Assembly: GCF_900176485.1 (NCBI RefSeq)
Contig: NZ_FWYD01000024.1
Location: 1 to 51,487 of the forward strand
Direction of reading: 5' to 3'
Source: Primorskyibacter flagellatus
GTDB lineage: Bacteria; Pseudomonadota; Alphaproteobacteria; Rhodobacterales; Rhodobacteraceae
DNA length: 51,487 bases
Numbering within the stretch: the first letter of the stretch is position 1; every line of letters starts with the position of its first letter. Shown piece by piece: positions 25,198 to 34,905 of the stretch. Below the pieces are notes generated by a model. The model ran no database searches, was not told where the DNA came from, and worked only from the letters and a program-made list of their open reading frames with translations. The position numbers and the translations under genes were made by a program.

Positions 25198-26274
25198 TCA
25201 CCCGGCCGGACTGTCTTTCATATCCCAGCTCGCCACTATGGCCTCAATTCGCGCGGCGGCGGCGTCCAGCGCGGCATCATCCAGCGCATTCATGGCGACC
25301 TCCCCCAGCGTTCTCGGGTCGACCCCCTTTCGCGACTTGGCATAGGCCGGATCGTAATGCTGCTCCATCAACGCCTGCGTCAGCGCCAGCCGGTCATTGG
25401 CATCTATCATCGCGAACCAACGGTCCACGACCTCGCGTCCGCGAAAGCTCCTCAATGGGGCAAGCCGTTCGCGCAGCCTGTCAGTGTCCGAAAGGATGTC
25501 GTCATACGCGTGGTCAAGATAGACAGCCCGTGCCTTGATCGGTGCTGAAACCTCGATCCAGGGTGCCGCGCGCATCACGGCCCAAAGGCTGGGCGGCACA
25601 AGACACTCGCCCACCTTGCTTGATTCGGCCTCGATCACCACAGGGCGCGCAGGGTCCAGCCTGGCAAGCACTTGCGCGATGGCGGTCTCAAACCCTTTTT
25701 GACTGGGCTGCGGCGCGTCCATCTCGCCCAGCAACGACCCCCGATGCCTCGCCAAGCCTTCGAGATCAAGCACTTGCACGCCCCGCGCTGACAGCCGATG
25801 CAAGAGATCCGTCTTGGCTGTCCCAGTATATCCGCCCAGCAACACTGCCTTGAAGGGCAGGGGGGCAAGATGCAGCATTCGGTTCACTGCACGCCGATAG
25901 CTGCGATAGCCCCCCTCCACCGTTTCAGCTTGCCATCCGATCTGCCGCAACATCCACCCGAATGCGCCAGAGCGTTGTCCGCCCCGCCAGCAATAGACCA
26001 GTGGCCGCCAATCCCGCTCCCGATCCGCGAGCGGCCCTTCGATATGCCGGGCGGCATTCTGGAAAACCAGTGCAGCACCGATCCGGCGGGCGAGAAAGCG
26101 GCTTTCCTGCACATAGATCGTACCGACCCTGGCGCGCTCCGCGTTGTCGAGCACCGGAAGATTGATCGCCCCCGGCACATGATCCTCGGCAAATTCCGCC
26201 GGGCTGCGCACGTCAATCACGTCGTCGAACCCGTGGGTGAGAAATTGTGAAAAATCAAGGAAGTCCTGTGTCAT
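25198..26274 (-). CDS. mnmH: tRNA 2-selenouridine synthase
   Basis: A 358-residue enzyme (E. coli YbbB/SelU is 364). The N-terminal rhodanese domain has its catalytic Cys in LVYCWRGGQRSG (Cys95). A P-loop domain follows, GGYTGTAKT at about 147-155. It replaces sulfur with selenium in the wobble 2-thiouridine of certain tRNAs using selenophosphate, through a geranylated intermediate. The frame opens upstream to 26340, but the ATG at 26274 matches the family length. It is convergent with selD, so selenium in this organism is used at least for tRNA modification; no selA or selB is in the window. Confidence 0.93.
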   Translation of the reverse strand: MTQDFLDFSQFLTHGFDDVIDVRSPAEFAEDHVPGAINLPVLDNAERARVGTIYVQESRFLARRIGAALVFQNAARHIEGPLADRERDWRPLVYCWRGGQRSGAFGWMLRQIGWQAETVEGGYRSYRRAVNRMLHLAPLPFKAVLLGGYTGTAKTDLLHRLSARGVQVLDLEGLARHRGSLLGEMDAPQPSQKGFETAIAQVLARLDPARPVVIEAESSKVGECLVPPSLWAVMRAAPWIEVSAPIKARAVYLDHAYDDILSDTDRLRERLAPLRSFRGREVVDRWFAMIDANDRLALTQALMEQHYDPAYAKSRKGVDPRTLGEVAMNALDDAALDAAAARIEAIVASWDMKDSPAG

Positions 26275-26467
26275 GCGCGGCATCATATAGGCATGGCGCT
26301 CCGCCGAAAGGGCGAAGTTGACGGTGTCGCACCTCACCATCGCTCTTGCCGTGTGTCGGTCTGAGAAACTTGTTGCCAGAAGTCCCCGATTTTTACCGCT
26401 TCCCCTCTGGACACGCCCGAAGCACAGGTCTAGAAGGCCTGCACCCGAACGTCGAGACGTTCCCCAT

Positions 26468-26542
26468 GCCCGGGTAGCTCAGGGGTAGAGCAGTGGATTG
26501 AAAATCCTCGTGTCGGTGGTTCGATTCCGCCCCCGGGCACCA
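26468..26542 (+). tRNA. tRNA-Phe (anticodon GAA)
   Basis: A full cloverleaf is seen. The acceptor stem GCCCGGG pairs with CCCGGGC (26532-26538), the D arm is GCTC-AGGGGTA-GAGC, the anticodon loop TTGAAAA gives anticodon GAA, and the T arm is GGTGG-TTCGATT-CCGCC. Discriminator A and an encoded CCA end at 26542. The anticodon stem has one T-T mismatch. It is the last recognisable core gene before a long run of insertion-sequence debris, so its 3' end is a candidate integration site. Confidence 0.96.
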
Positions 26543-26705
26543 CATTATTAGTGTAAGAAGTTGTTTTTAAGGTTATTTTTAGAAAGAAGTGTTTTTCATC
26601 TCCTCAATTATCCACCCTTCAGTTGTGGCTGGTTTTTTACATTTGATCCATGACACTTAGTAACTGTGTCTATCGGTTGGGCTGAAGCTGCTAAGGTATG
26701 CCGGT

Positions 26706-27541
26706 TTAGATGATCGCGTTGGCGATTGTGACCAGCCTTCGTGCGATTGCGATAATGACGAGTTTATGTGGTTTTCCGTGCTCTTTGAGACGTTTTGCGA
26801 CCGGATTGAGAACTGGATTATGACAAGCTGCGGCGAGCGCAGCCTGAAACAGCACATGTCGCAGCGATCGTCGTCCGCCAGCAATCGTTCTCCTGCCTCG
26901 CATTGCCCCGCTGACATGTGGGACCGGTACAAGGCCAGTCACGACAGCGACTTCGCCTGACGTGTTTCAGCCGAGTTCAGGCAATTCGGCGATCAACATC
27001 GCCGCAGAGATGGGACCAAATTTTCGGAATTGATCGCAGTAGGTTCGCCTTTGTGGAAAAAGCTTCCACTTGCGCGAAGATGGTTTCGATTTGCCGTTCG
27101 AGATTCTCGATGTGGGGTTGGAGCACGTATTCCAGATCGTCGTCCAAGGTCTCGACGTCGGCAGAAACACCCTGCTTCTTGCGAGCTCCCACTTGGGCTC
27201 TGAGCCGCTTGCGCATATCGACGATTTGCCCCCTTCGCGTCGTCAAGGTTCTGAGAATACTTAGATCATCTGGCAGTTCTCGCCCGACCTCAGGTCTGAA
27301 TTCCATGAACCGTGCGATGAGTTCTGCATCGATCCGGTCAGTCTTCGCCCGCGTGTCCCGGTAAAGTGCGAAAGCCTTGATCTGTGCTGAAGGCAATTGG
27401 ACAGCGACAATTACTGCGGCGGCAAGTTTCGTCCAGACTACCCATAGCCACAAATCCCACTTTAAAAGCGTCGGGTAGCTGCTGGATCATCGCGACCAAC
27501 GCAATTTGGCTGCCCGCCGTGTTGGTATACCGGAACCGCAT
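26706..27541 (-). pseudogene. IS110-family transposase, several frameshifts
   Basis: Pieces in different frames line up as one IS110-type transposase. The start has TNTAGSQIALVAMIQQLP and KVGF; then KTDRIDAELIARFMEFRP (the DEDD-type catalytic region) at about 27290-27350; then a frame change to SAAMLIAELPELG near 26970; finally SGAMRGRRTIAGGRRSLRHV and ARRLVTIANA to the stop at 26706. At least three frame changes are needed, so the element is dead. It begins about 165 bases after tRNA-Phe. Confidence 0.82.
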
Positions 27542-27836
27542 CTGGCCCGGAAGGCAGAACCCGTCCAGTCAATCGCGCGATACGTCTATTCCAGTGAGGG
27601 TTGAACTGATGCGGTTGTCTAATCCCTGTTGCTACGTCAATCCTTTTGCGCTTTGAAATGCACCTGCCGGATGCATGGATTCTCCGCGGTCGGCATTGGG
27701 TCGCCGCATGTTGCGGCTTCGCGGGGGCTTCAATGTGGATGACGCACTCGTTCTGAAGGACTGTGCAACCCCATCAACGGAATGTCCCGGCAGGGACAGA
27801 TCAAGCGTTTTGGTTTTGAACGCTATCTGTTCGGAT

Positions 27837-28177
27837 TCAGGTTGCGGAGCCTATCGTTGGATCGAAGACGTTCCCGGATTTCAACATCGCATGCATGATC
27901 ACGGCGAGCTTGCGCGCCACAGTGACAGCGGCGCGTTTGAAGCCGGCCCTTTCGCGCAGCCCGAGACCCAAAGTGCGCAAGCTGCTTGCAGCTGAGACAC
28001 GAGCCAGAATGGTCGATGCGGCCTCGTAGAGTAGACATCGCAGCTGTTTATCTCCACGACGGGAATTGTGGCCGTCAAAGTCAAGCCTTTTGCGCGAACT
28101 GCCCGGTAGAAGCCGACTTCGGCAAGATGCGCGGATGGCAACATTAGGCCGTCCCTGAACACGGCCTCTGTCTTTAA
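27837..28177 (-). pseudogene. C-terminal remnant of an IS116/IS110/IS902-type transposase
   Basis: RRGDKQLRCLLYEAASTILA and VARKLAVIMHAML match the end of IS110-group transposases of the IS116/IS902 type. The readable part spans about 27837-28115; upstream the frame shifts and is then cut by the inserted IS5-type element at 28178. It is different from, and oriented like, the IS110 remnant before it. Confidence 0.72.
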
Positions 28178-29554
28178 CAGGCTGCTGAAAAACACCGGGC
28201 TCGACGCGGTTTCGAGAACATGATTCACCTCGGTCACAGTAGCGGCGGTGAGGGTGACGATGCGCGGGACGGACGAGGCGAGCGGATCGCTGTTCAGCTA
28301 TGTGGACCTTGATGAGCGGGTTCCGGGGGGTCATCCGCTTCGCAAGGTCCGTCAGATTGTGAACGACGCGCTGTCGAGTCTCGATGCCGAGTTCGCCGTG
28401 CTCTACACCGACTTCGGCCGCCCCTCCATCGCGCCGGAGCGACTGATCCGGGCCAGCCTTCTCCAGATCCTGTTTTCGATCCGCTCGGAGCGGCAACTGA
28501 TGGCGCAGATGAACTACAACCTGCTGTTCCGGTGGTTCGTCGGGCTTGGCATCGACGACGCCGTGTGGGTCCCGACCGTGTTCACCAAGAACCGCGACCG
28601 GCTGCTGACCACGGACATGTCGCGCAAGGTCATGGCCGCGATCCTGGCGCACCCTGAGGTGAAGCCACTGCTGTCGGACGAGCACTTCTCGGTGGACGGC
28701 ACCCTGGTCAAGGCGTGGGCCTCCATGAAGAGTTTCCAGCCGAAGGTCAGCCCGCCACCCGATCACGACGACGATCAGGGCGACCCACCGCCGCCATCAA
28801 CCCAAGAGACCCCGGCAGACACCGACCAGCCGCCCCAGCAGACCGAGACCCAGCCGATGCCCGACACAGCCCGCCAGCCCCGCAACGCCGAAGTGAACTT
28901 CCGGGGCGAGAAGCGCTCGAACACCACCCATGCCTCCGTCACGGACCCCGATGCGCGGCTCTACAAGAAGGCATCGGGTGCTGCGGCGACGCTGTGTTTC
29001 ATGGGGCATACGCTGATGGAGAACCGCAACGGCCTCGTGGTGCAAGCAGATCTGACCCACGCTGATGGCCGCGGCGAGCGAAAGGCGGCGCTCGAGATGA
29101 TCAATCGCCACTCCCCCGGCTCGACCCGGCACCTGACGCTCGGGGCGGATAAGGGATACGACAGCGCCGACTTCGTCGCCGATCTCAGGCGCATGGTCGT
29201 GACGCCACATGTCGCGCAGAAAGTCCGGCATTCCGCCATCGACGGGCGGACTACCCAGCATTCCGGCTACGCCTTGTCCCAGCGGTGCCGGAAGAAGATC
29301 GAGGAACCGTTCGGCTGGGCCAAGATCGTCGGCGGCATGGCCCAGACCGTTCACCGCGGCCTCGACAGGGTCCGCGCGCAGTTCACGATGACAATGGCGG
29401 CCTGCAATCTGGCCAGGTTGCCGAAACTCTTGGCAGCGTGACAAACGGAGCATCCCAGACCCGGCCACCGCAGCCGATGCCGCAGAGGACCGCCTTCAAA
29501 TCGTGGCAGCAGGAACAACATCCTTCGAGTCCGACTTCTTCAGCAGCCTGTTAA
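28174..29554 (+). mobile_element. Complete IS5-type insertion sequence with TTAA target duplication
   Basis: The element spans 28178-29550 (1373 bases). Its ends are inverted: CAGGCTGCTGAA at the left and its complement at the right, with weaker pairing further in. TTAA flanks both ends (28174-28177 and 29551-29554), which fits the YTAR target duplications of IS5-group elements. It carries one intact transposase gene and sits inside an older IS110-group remnant, so it arrived later and may still be mobile. Confidence 0.85.
28260..29441 (+). CDS. IS5-family transposase (DUF772 plus DDE_Tnp_1)
   Basis: A 393-residue protein. The N-terminal DUF772 domain contains YVDLDERVPGGHPLR and SIRSERQLMAQMNYNLLFRW. 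The DDE residues are visible in HFSVDGTLVKAW (Asp), LGADKGYDSADFV (Asp) and CRKKIEEPFGWAK (Glu). A Pro/Gln/Thr-rich spacer at about residues 165-215 is longer than in most relatives. An in-frame GTG at 28248 is an alternative start. No frameshift is seen, so it should be functional. Confidence 0.9.
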   Translation: MRGTDEASGSLFSYVDLDERVPGGHPLRKVRQIVNDALSSLDAEFAVLYTDFGRPSIAPERLIRASLLQILFSIRSERQLMAQMNYNLLFRWFVGLGIDDAVWVPTVFTKNRDRLLTTDMSRKVMAAILAHPEVKPLLSDEHFSVDGTLVKAWASMKSFQPKVSPPPDHDDDQGDPPPPSTQETPADTDQPPQQTETQPMPDTARQPRNAEVNFRGEKRSNTTHASVTDPDARLYKKASGAAATLCFMGHTLMENRNGLVVQADLTHADGRGERKAALEMINRHSPGSTRHLTLGADKGYDSADFVADLRRMVVTPHVAQKVRHSAIDGRTTQHSGYALSQRCRKKIEEPFGWAKIVGGMAQTVHRGLDRVRAQFTMTMAACNLARLPKLLAA

Positions 29555-29683
29555 GTCAAGCTTTCACTGATGATCAGTTTATCCAACTGAAGCTAAACCA
29601 CCCATCGCGCCGAACTGCTTCCGCCGATTGTAATATGGAGCGGCACTAATACCAACGCTGCAACATGCAGATGCAATATTATC

Positions 29684-29755
29684 TCACCCGGACAGCCTCA
29701 GCCCAATCTCACGCAGAAGCCTCAGGTTGTCTTCGTCTGAATGCCGTTCCCGAGC
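29684..29755 (-). pseudogene. N-terminal scrap of an IS3-family OrfA
   Basis: RERHSDEDNLRLLREIGLRL matches the first residues of the helix-turn-helix OrfA of Rhodobacteraceae IS3 elements and then stops at 29684. Only this fragment remains. Together with the OrfB scrap at 11.4-11.6 kb it shows repeated IS3 activity. Confidence 0.55.
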
Positions 29756-29983
29756 CAATCCAAGTTTCCTCCTCTCAAGGCTTATGAACTGACCCAGTTC
29801 TGTGGGGGAAGAACAGGTGCGCCGCCTGATCGACGCGCTCTGCCATGCCCGGCTGCGCATGATGCTTCGGCTTTTCCTATCCAAAGCATAGCCAGACATT
29901 TCTTTCTCGCGGCGTTGCCCTCGGCCATTGTCCTGCCTACTGAGAGACATCTTCGCCAACATAGCGAAACGAGAGGAAATTCG
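29756..29983. other. Leader region of the ABC transporter operon
   Basis: No complete gene. One plus-strand frame around 29810-29890 reads VRRLIDALCHARLRMMLRLF before a stop and could be the tail of a lost gene. The end holds the ribosome site GAGAGGAA for the binding-protein gene. The promoter must lie here, but it cannot be placed with confidence. Confidence 0.35.
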
Positions 29984-31045
29984 ATGAGCACCACACTTAC
30001 GCGGCGCCACTTCATGCAGTCAACCGCCGCCCTCGGCCTTGCCTCACCCATGGTGATCACCGGCACGCGCGCTCGCGCTCAGAGTTCGTTGATCGTCGGC
30101 GACATGGGCGGCGCTTTCTATGAAGGGTTCAAGACAGGTTTCTACGATGATTTCGAAAAGGATTTCGATATCTCGATTTCGGCTACGACCATGCAGCCCG
30201 ATCCGCTGCCACAGTTCAAGATGGCCGTCGATACCAATACCAATCTGTTCGATGTCGCGTTGATGACGCCGGAACACATGCTTCGTGTCCAAAATCTGGA
30301 TGGAGAATATTTCGAACCACTGAACCTGACCATCGACAATCCCGAAGATTTTATCGACGGCAACTTTACCGAGTATTTCGCCGGCATCGGGATCTATGCG
30401 ATGATCATGGGCTGTCGTCAGGATTCGATGGGCGAAAATTACCCCAAGACCTGGACCGAATTCTGGAACACGGAAAGCTTCCAGGGCCGTCGTGGACTGT
30501 GGCGCAGCCCGGTCACCACGCTTGAAATCGCGCTTCTGGCCGATGGTGTCGCGCCCGCGGATATCTACCCGCTGGATGTGGACCGCGCCTTTGCCGCGCT
30601 CGATCGCATCCGCAAGGATATCGACATCTGGTGGACCAGCGGTGCCCAGGCGACCCAACTTCTTCAGAACGGAGAACTGGACATGATGTCAGCCTGGTCG
30701 ACGCGGGCCTATACCGCGATCGCCAGCGGAGCACCGGCCGGCCTTACTTGGGAAGGGGTCTATAACATCGATGGATGGACGATCCCGAAGGGCACCGAGA
30801 AGGTCGATCTGGCGCGTGAGTTCATCCAGTACACCATGGATCCCGAGCGGCAGGCCAAGTTCACCCAGAAGCTGGCCCTCGGACCGGCCAATCAGAAGGC
30901 CTATGACTTTATTGATCCGGATCTGGCCAAGCAATTCCCGACCGCGCCGGACAATTTCGACGGGTTGATCCTGCTGAATGCCGAATACTGGGCCGAGAAC
31001 CAAGATGCTCTGACCGAACGTTTCGAGCAGTGGATTCTTTCGTAA
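29984..31045 (+). CDS. ABC transporter substrate-binding protein, PotD/PotF type
   Basis: A 353-residue periplasmic protein. Residues 1-35 are a twin-arginine signal peptide (TLTRRHFMQSTAALGLASP, cleavage near RARAQS). The mature protein has the extracellular solute-binding family 1/8 pattern of polyamine-type binding proteins, such as VALMTPEHM, PKTWTEFWN, FQGRRGLWRSP, DIWWTSGAQATQLLQNGE and NIDGWTIPKGTEK. A ribosome site GAGAGGAA precedes the ATG. Downstream genes (nucleoside hydrolase, sugar kinase) point to a nucleoside-like ligand instead of a polyamine; this is inference from the operon. Confidence 0.9.
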   Translation: MSTTLTRRHFMQSTAALGLASPMVITGTRARAQSSLIVGDMGGAFYEGFKTGFYDDFEKDFDISISATTMQPDPLPQFKMAVDTNTNLFDVALMTPEHMLRVQNLDGEYFEPLNLTIDNPEDFIDGNFTEYFAGIGIYAMIMGCRQDSMGENYPKTWTEFWNTESFQGRRGLWRSPVTTLEIALLADGVAPADIYPLDVDRAFAALDRIRKDIDIWWTSGAQATQLLQNGELDMMSAWSTRAYTAIASGAPAGLTWEGVYNIDGWTIPKGTEKVDLAREFIQYTMDPERQAKFTQKLALGPANQKAYDFIDPDLAKQFPTAPDNFDGLILLNAEYWAENQDALTERFEQWILS

Positions 31046-31116
31046 CCGACTCAACCAGGCACATTTTTGCATTGAACGGGAGCGCCCCCGCGCTCCCGCA
31101 CAGGGGGACTTAGCCA

Positions 31117-32859
31117 ATGAGTATTGCATCCGAGCAGGTGCCCGGCACGCGCCGTCCGGCCCGGCGAAAACTCGACACGATATTTCTTGCCGGTCCGGGG
31201 CTGCTGTATGTCGCGCTTTTGCTTCTGGTGCCGGCCGGGGCGCTGATCCTGCTGTCGTTCAAGAACCCGGAGACCGGTCAGCTTGAACTGACCGTGTACC
31301 GCGATCTTTTCTCGGCCGGTATCTATGTGCAGACACTCATCAATACATTCGTCATCGCTGCTCAGGTCACGCTGGTTTGCGTCGTCGTGGGGTATGTGGT
31401 GTCGGCCTGGCTGACGATGATGTCGGAAAAACGCCGCAGACTTGCGATCTGGCTGGTCCTGCTGCCGGTCTGGGTCAGCCCGTTGTTGAAGAACTTTGCC
31501 TGGATCGTGCTTCTGGCGCGCAAGGGCATCGTCGCCCAAATGTTGACCGGCCTCGGCTATGAGGGCGAGATCGACCTGCTGTTCGGGCGCGGAGCGGTGA
31601 TCTTTGGTATGGCGCACGCCCTGCTGCCGATTGCCATTCTCACAATGCTGCCCACGATGCTCGGGATCGACCGGCGTCTGCTGAGTGCGTCGCAGACCAT
31701 GGGGGCCGACCGCCGGCAGGCGTTCTGGCGCGTCTTCATGCCGCTCTCCATGCCGGGGGTAACTGCGGCGGGGCTATTGGTTTTCATCATCGCCATCGGG
31801 TTCTTCATCACGCCGGCGCTACTCGGCTCGCCCAGAGAGACCATGATCGGGCAGTTGATGATCACCCAGGTGCAGCAATTCTTCAACATGCGGCTGGCCG
31901 GAGCGCTCGCGACCCTGTTGCTGGTCGTGACGCTGCTGATAGTCATTCTATACGACCGCATCTTTGGTATTTCATCGGCTTCGGGCGGGGCGGGGCAGCG
32001 GGCGCACAGTTCCTGGTTCCGTCGCGGCGGCCACGCGGTGCTGGGCGCAGGTGCGGCCCTGACCGAGCCGCTGTCGCGTCTGGGTCTGGGGGCGATGGCA
32101 CCCAAAGCGATGTCGGTTGTGGCGATCGTGGTTGTCGCGCTGCTCATCGTGCCGGTCATTGCCTTCCCGCCGATGGCGTTTTCGGGGTCCTCCTTCCTCG
32201 AATTTCCGCCCAAGTCGTTCTCTTTGCAATGGTTCGAGAGATACCTGACCGATCCGCAATGGACCGGTGCGACGCTGCGCTCGGTCGGGATTTCAGTGGT
32301 GGTCGGCCTGCTCGCGACAATGCTGGCAAGCCTCGCGGCCTATGGGCTGGCGCGCACGAAAACCAAGCTCGGTGGGATCGCGTTCCTTCTGTTCCTGATG
32401 CCGATGATCATTCCGAATATCGTGATCGCCGTCGCGTTGTTCTACATCTTCGCCCAATTCGGACTTGTGGCAACGGATTTCGGGATCGCGCTTGGTCATA
32501 CGCTGACAGCATTGCCGATCGTCTTTGTAATCATGTTGCTTACATTTCGTGGCTTTGACTGGCGACTGGGCGACGCCGCAGCCACCCTGGGCGCATCGCC
32601 GATGCAGCGTATCCGCCATGTGCTGTTGCCGTTGATCCGCGGCGGTGCGCTGTCCGCCTTCCTCTTCGGTCTGCTGCATTCCTTCGACGAACTGACCATA
32701 GCGCTGTTCGTCGGCGGCGGAGTGAAACAGACGCTGCCCAAGAAGATGTGGGATGACATTCTTCTCAGCGTCAGCCCGACCCTGGCCGCAGCGGCCGTGG
32801 TTGTCATCCTTCTTGTGACGATTCTGTTCGTCATTGCCGAAAGAGCGAGGCCGAAATGA
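31117..32859 (+). CDS. ABC transporter permease, two permease units fused (PotB-PotC type)
   Basis: A 580-residue inner-membrane protein. It contains two binding-protein-dependent permease domains in one chain: the first at about residues 20-290 and the second at about 335-575, each with about six membrane segments. Each half has its own EAA coupling loop: ASQTMGADRRQAFWRVFMPL at about 193-212 and AAATLGASPMQRIRHVLLPL at about 487-506. In most polyamine-type systems these are two genes. A fused permease fits a single ATP-binding gene next to it, whose start overlaps this stop (ATGA). Confidence 0.93.
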   Translation: MSIASEQVPGTRRPARRKLDTIFLAGPGLLYVALLLLVPAGALILLSFKNPETGQLELTVYRDLFSAGIYVQTLINTFVIAAQVTLVCVVVGYVVSAWLTMMSEKRRRLAIWLVLLPVWVSPLLKNFAWIVLLARKGIVAQMLTGLGYEGEIDLLFGRGAVIFGMAHALLPIAILTMLPTMLGIDRRLLSASQTMGADRRQAFWRVFMPLSMPGVTAAGLLVFIIAIGFFITPALLGSPRETMIGQLMITQVQQFFNMRLAGALATLLLVVTLLIVILYDRIFGISSASGGAGQRAHSSWFRRGGHAVLGAGAALTEPLSRLGLGAMAPKAMSVVAIVVVALLIVPVIAFPPMAFSGSSFLEFPPKSFSLQWFERYLTDPQWTGATLRSVGISVVVGLLATMLASLAAYGLARTKTKLGGIAFLLFLMPMIIPNIVIAVALFYIFAQFGLVATDFGIALGHTLTALPIVFVIMLLTFRGFDWRLGDAAATLGASPMQRIRHVLLPLIRGGALSAFLFGLLHSFDELTIALFVGGGVKQTLPKKMWDDILLSVSPTLAAAAVVVILLVTILFVIAERARPK

Positions 32860-33959
32860 ACACCTTGACCAAAAGAGACATGACCATGACCAACCTCACA
32901 GACTCTGCATCCGCTGTGCAAACACGCGAGGCCAAGTTGAAGGTGCGCGACCTTGCGAAGCTTTACGGAAACGTGACGGCGCTCGACCATGTGTCTCTGG
33001 ACGTGCAGGAAGGCGAGTTCATGACCCTGCTCGGGCCGTCGGGCTCTGGCAAGACAACGCTGCTGCAACTGATCTCGGGTCTGGTCCATCCCAGCACGGG
33101 TTCGGTGATCATCGACGGCAAGGACTGTACGAGGGCACCGATCCACACCCGCGATATCGGCGTGGTGTTTCAGAACTATGCCTTGTTCCCGCATCTGACG
33201 GTCAGCGAAAACGTCGGCTTTCCGCTGCTGATGCGTAAGATCGCGCAGAAGGAGATACAGCGCCGGGTGAACGAGGCGCTTGAAATGGTCGGCCTTTCGC
33301 ATGCAGAGGACCGTTTTCCGCAGCAATTGTCCGGCGGGCAACAACAGCGCGTCGCGCTGGCCCGCTGTCTGGTCTACAAACCGGCGATCATCCTGATGGA
33401 CGAACCGCTGGGCGCGCTGGACGCCAAGCTGCGCGAGACCATGCAGATCGAGATCAAGCGCATTCACCGCGAAACCAGCACCACTATGATCTTCGTGACC
33501 CATGACCAGGAAGAGGCGCTCGCACTTTCCGACCGGATCTGCCTGATGGAGGACGGTCGCATCGCCCAGATCGGCACACCGCAGGAAATGTACGACCGCC
33601 CCACCAACCGCTTCACCGCGGATTTCATCGGCCGTTCGACGATCTTCGACGGCACGGTGAAGGGCGGCAAGCTGCACACCGCGTTGGGGGCGCTGGCGCT
33701 GCCATCTGAGGCCCGGCCGCAGGAAGGCGAGACCGGTGCCCTGATGGTTCGCCCCAATTACATGACGCTCAGAAAAGGTGATCTTGCCGGGCGCGTGGTC
33801 GAAACCGTCTATAACGGTGCCGAAGTGCGCGTGCTTCTGAAGGCTGGTGACCTTGAGATCACGGCCTCAGCCCCGGCGCGCGGAGCACCGCCGCGAATCG
33901 GCGAAGACATCGCCTTTGGCTGGGCCACAGATGACGCGCGGTATGTGCGCAATGACTGA
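32856..33959 (+). CDS. ABC transporter ATP-binding protein, PotA type
   Basis: A 367-residue ATPase. Walker A is GPSGSGKTT at about residues 59-67, the signature LSGGQQQR is at about 158-165, Walker B is IILMDEPLGALD, and the H-loop is VTHDQEEA. A TOBE-type regulatory domain follows after about residue 255. An in-frame ATG at 32883 is a possible shorter start. Translationally coupled to the permease gene before it and the nucleoside hydrolase after it. Confidence 0.94.
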   Translation: MNTLTKRDMTMTNLTDSASAVQTREAKLKVRDLAKLYGNVTALDHVSLDVQEGEFMTLLGPSGSGKTTLLQLISGLVHPSTGSVIIDGKDCTRAPIHTRDIGVVFQNYALFPHLTVSENVGFPLLMRKIAQKEIQRRVNEALEMVGLSHAEDRFPQQLSGGQQQRVALARCLVYKPAIILMDEPLGALDAKLRETMQIEIKRIHRETSTTMIFVTHDQEEALALSDRICLMEDGRIAQIGTPQEMYDRPTNRFTADFIGRSTIFDGTVKGGKLHTALGALALPSEARPQEGETGALMVRPNYMTLRKGDLAGRVVETVYNGAEVRVLLKAGDLEITASAPARGAPPRIGEDIAFGWATDDARYVRND

Positions 33960-34905
33960 TGCACGACCAACGCCGATCATCCTTGATTGCGACCCCGGGG
34001 TCGACGATGCCATCGCCATCATCATGGCTCTGGGCCTGCCCGACGCGATCCACCTGCGGGCAATTACCTGCGTGGCGGGAAATGTGCCGCTCTCGTCGAC
34101 CGCACGCAACGCCCGACAGATCCTCGAACTGGCGGGCAGGACGGATATTCCGGTCCATGGCGGCTGTACGCGACCGATCATGTCGCCCACCGGCCGGACC
34201 TCGTCCGCGCATGGAACTGATGGGCTTGGCGGCGTGCGGCTGCCGGAACCGGCACTGCAATTGCAGCCCGAACATGCCGCCGACGCGATCAGGCGCATCG
34301 CCCGCGAAACGCCGGGCGGTATCACCCTTTGCGCCATTGGCCCGCTCACCAACGTCGCGCTGGCCCTGCTGCGCGACCCTGCTTTGGCCGACCATGTGCG
34401 CCGGATCGTGCTGATGGGCGGTGCCTGTTTTGGCCCCGGCAATATCACGCCTCTGGCAGAGTTCAATTTCTACGCCGATCCCCACGCCGCGCAGATCGTG
34501 TTCGACGCCGGCGTCCCGATCGTGCTGTTCGGTCTTGATGTAACGCGCAAGGCGCTGCTGAGCGAAGGCTACAGCGCTGCGCTGGCGACCTCGTCAGACC
34601 AAAGACGCGAGGCGATCGGCCGGATGCTGGGCGCTTATGAAAGCCGCGATCCCTGTCTGCATGATCCCTGCGTCATCGCCTGGCTGGCCGATCCTGACCT
34701 GTTCGAGCTGATCGAGGCGCATGTGGAAATCTCGCTGGCCGATGGCGTCGCTTCGGGCCAGTCGGTGACGCGCGTCCGCGATCGGCACCTTGAGGGGCGC
34801 AAGCCCAATTGCCGGGTAGCCGTGGATGTGGACAATGCGGCGCTGGAGCGGATGTTGAGCGATTGCATTGCCGCGCTGGACGCGCCCGCCGGGACTGTAA
34901 TGTGA
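33952..34905 (+). CDS. Inosine-uridine-type nucleoside hydrolase
   Basis: A 317-residue nucleoside N-ribohydrolase. The Ca2+-binding signature DCDPGVDDAIAI is at about residues 11-22. VLMGGA, AEFNFYADPHAAQIVF and HDPCVIAWL follow in family order. It cleaves ribonucleosides to base and ribose. The start at 33952 overlaps the ATPase stop by eight bases; an ATG at 33943 is also possible. No signal peptide, so it acts in the cytoplasm on imported nucleosides. The base specificity cannot be read. Confidence 0.93.
   Translation: MTDARPTPIILDCDPGVDDAIAIIMALGLPDAIHLRAITCVAGNVPLSSTARNARQILELAGRTDIPVHGGCTRPIMSPTGRTSSAHGTDGLGGVRLPEPALQLQPEHAADAIRRIARETPGGITLCAIGPLTNVALALLRDPALADHVRRIVLMGGACFGPGNITPLAEFNFYADPHAAQIVFDAGVPIVLFGLDVTRKALLSEGYSAALATSSDQRREAIGRMLGAYESRDPCLHDPCVIAWLADPDLFELIEAHVEISLADGVASGQSVTRVRDRHLEGRKPNCRVAVDVDNAALERMLSDCIAALDAPAGTVM

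Noticed and set aside
26520-26542. A downstream copy of the tRNA-Phe 3' end as an attachment-site repeat
   Set aside because: I looked for the T-arm and acceptor sequence further on and found no convincing second copy inside the window.
29984-33959. Naming the ABC transporter potDBCA for spermidine/putrescine
   Set aside because: The class of transporter is right, but the coupled nucleoside hydrolase and kinase genes argue against a polyamine ligand.
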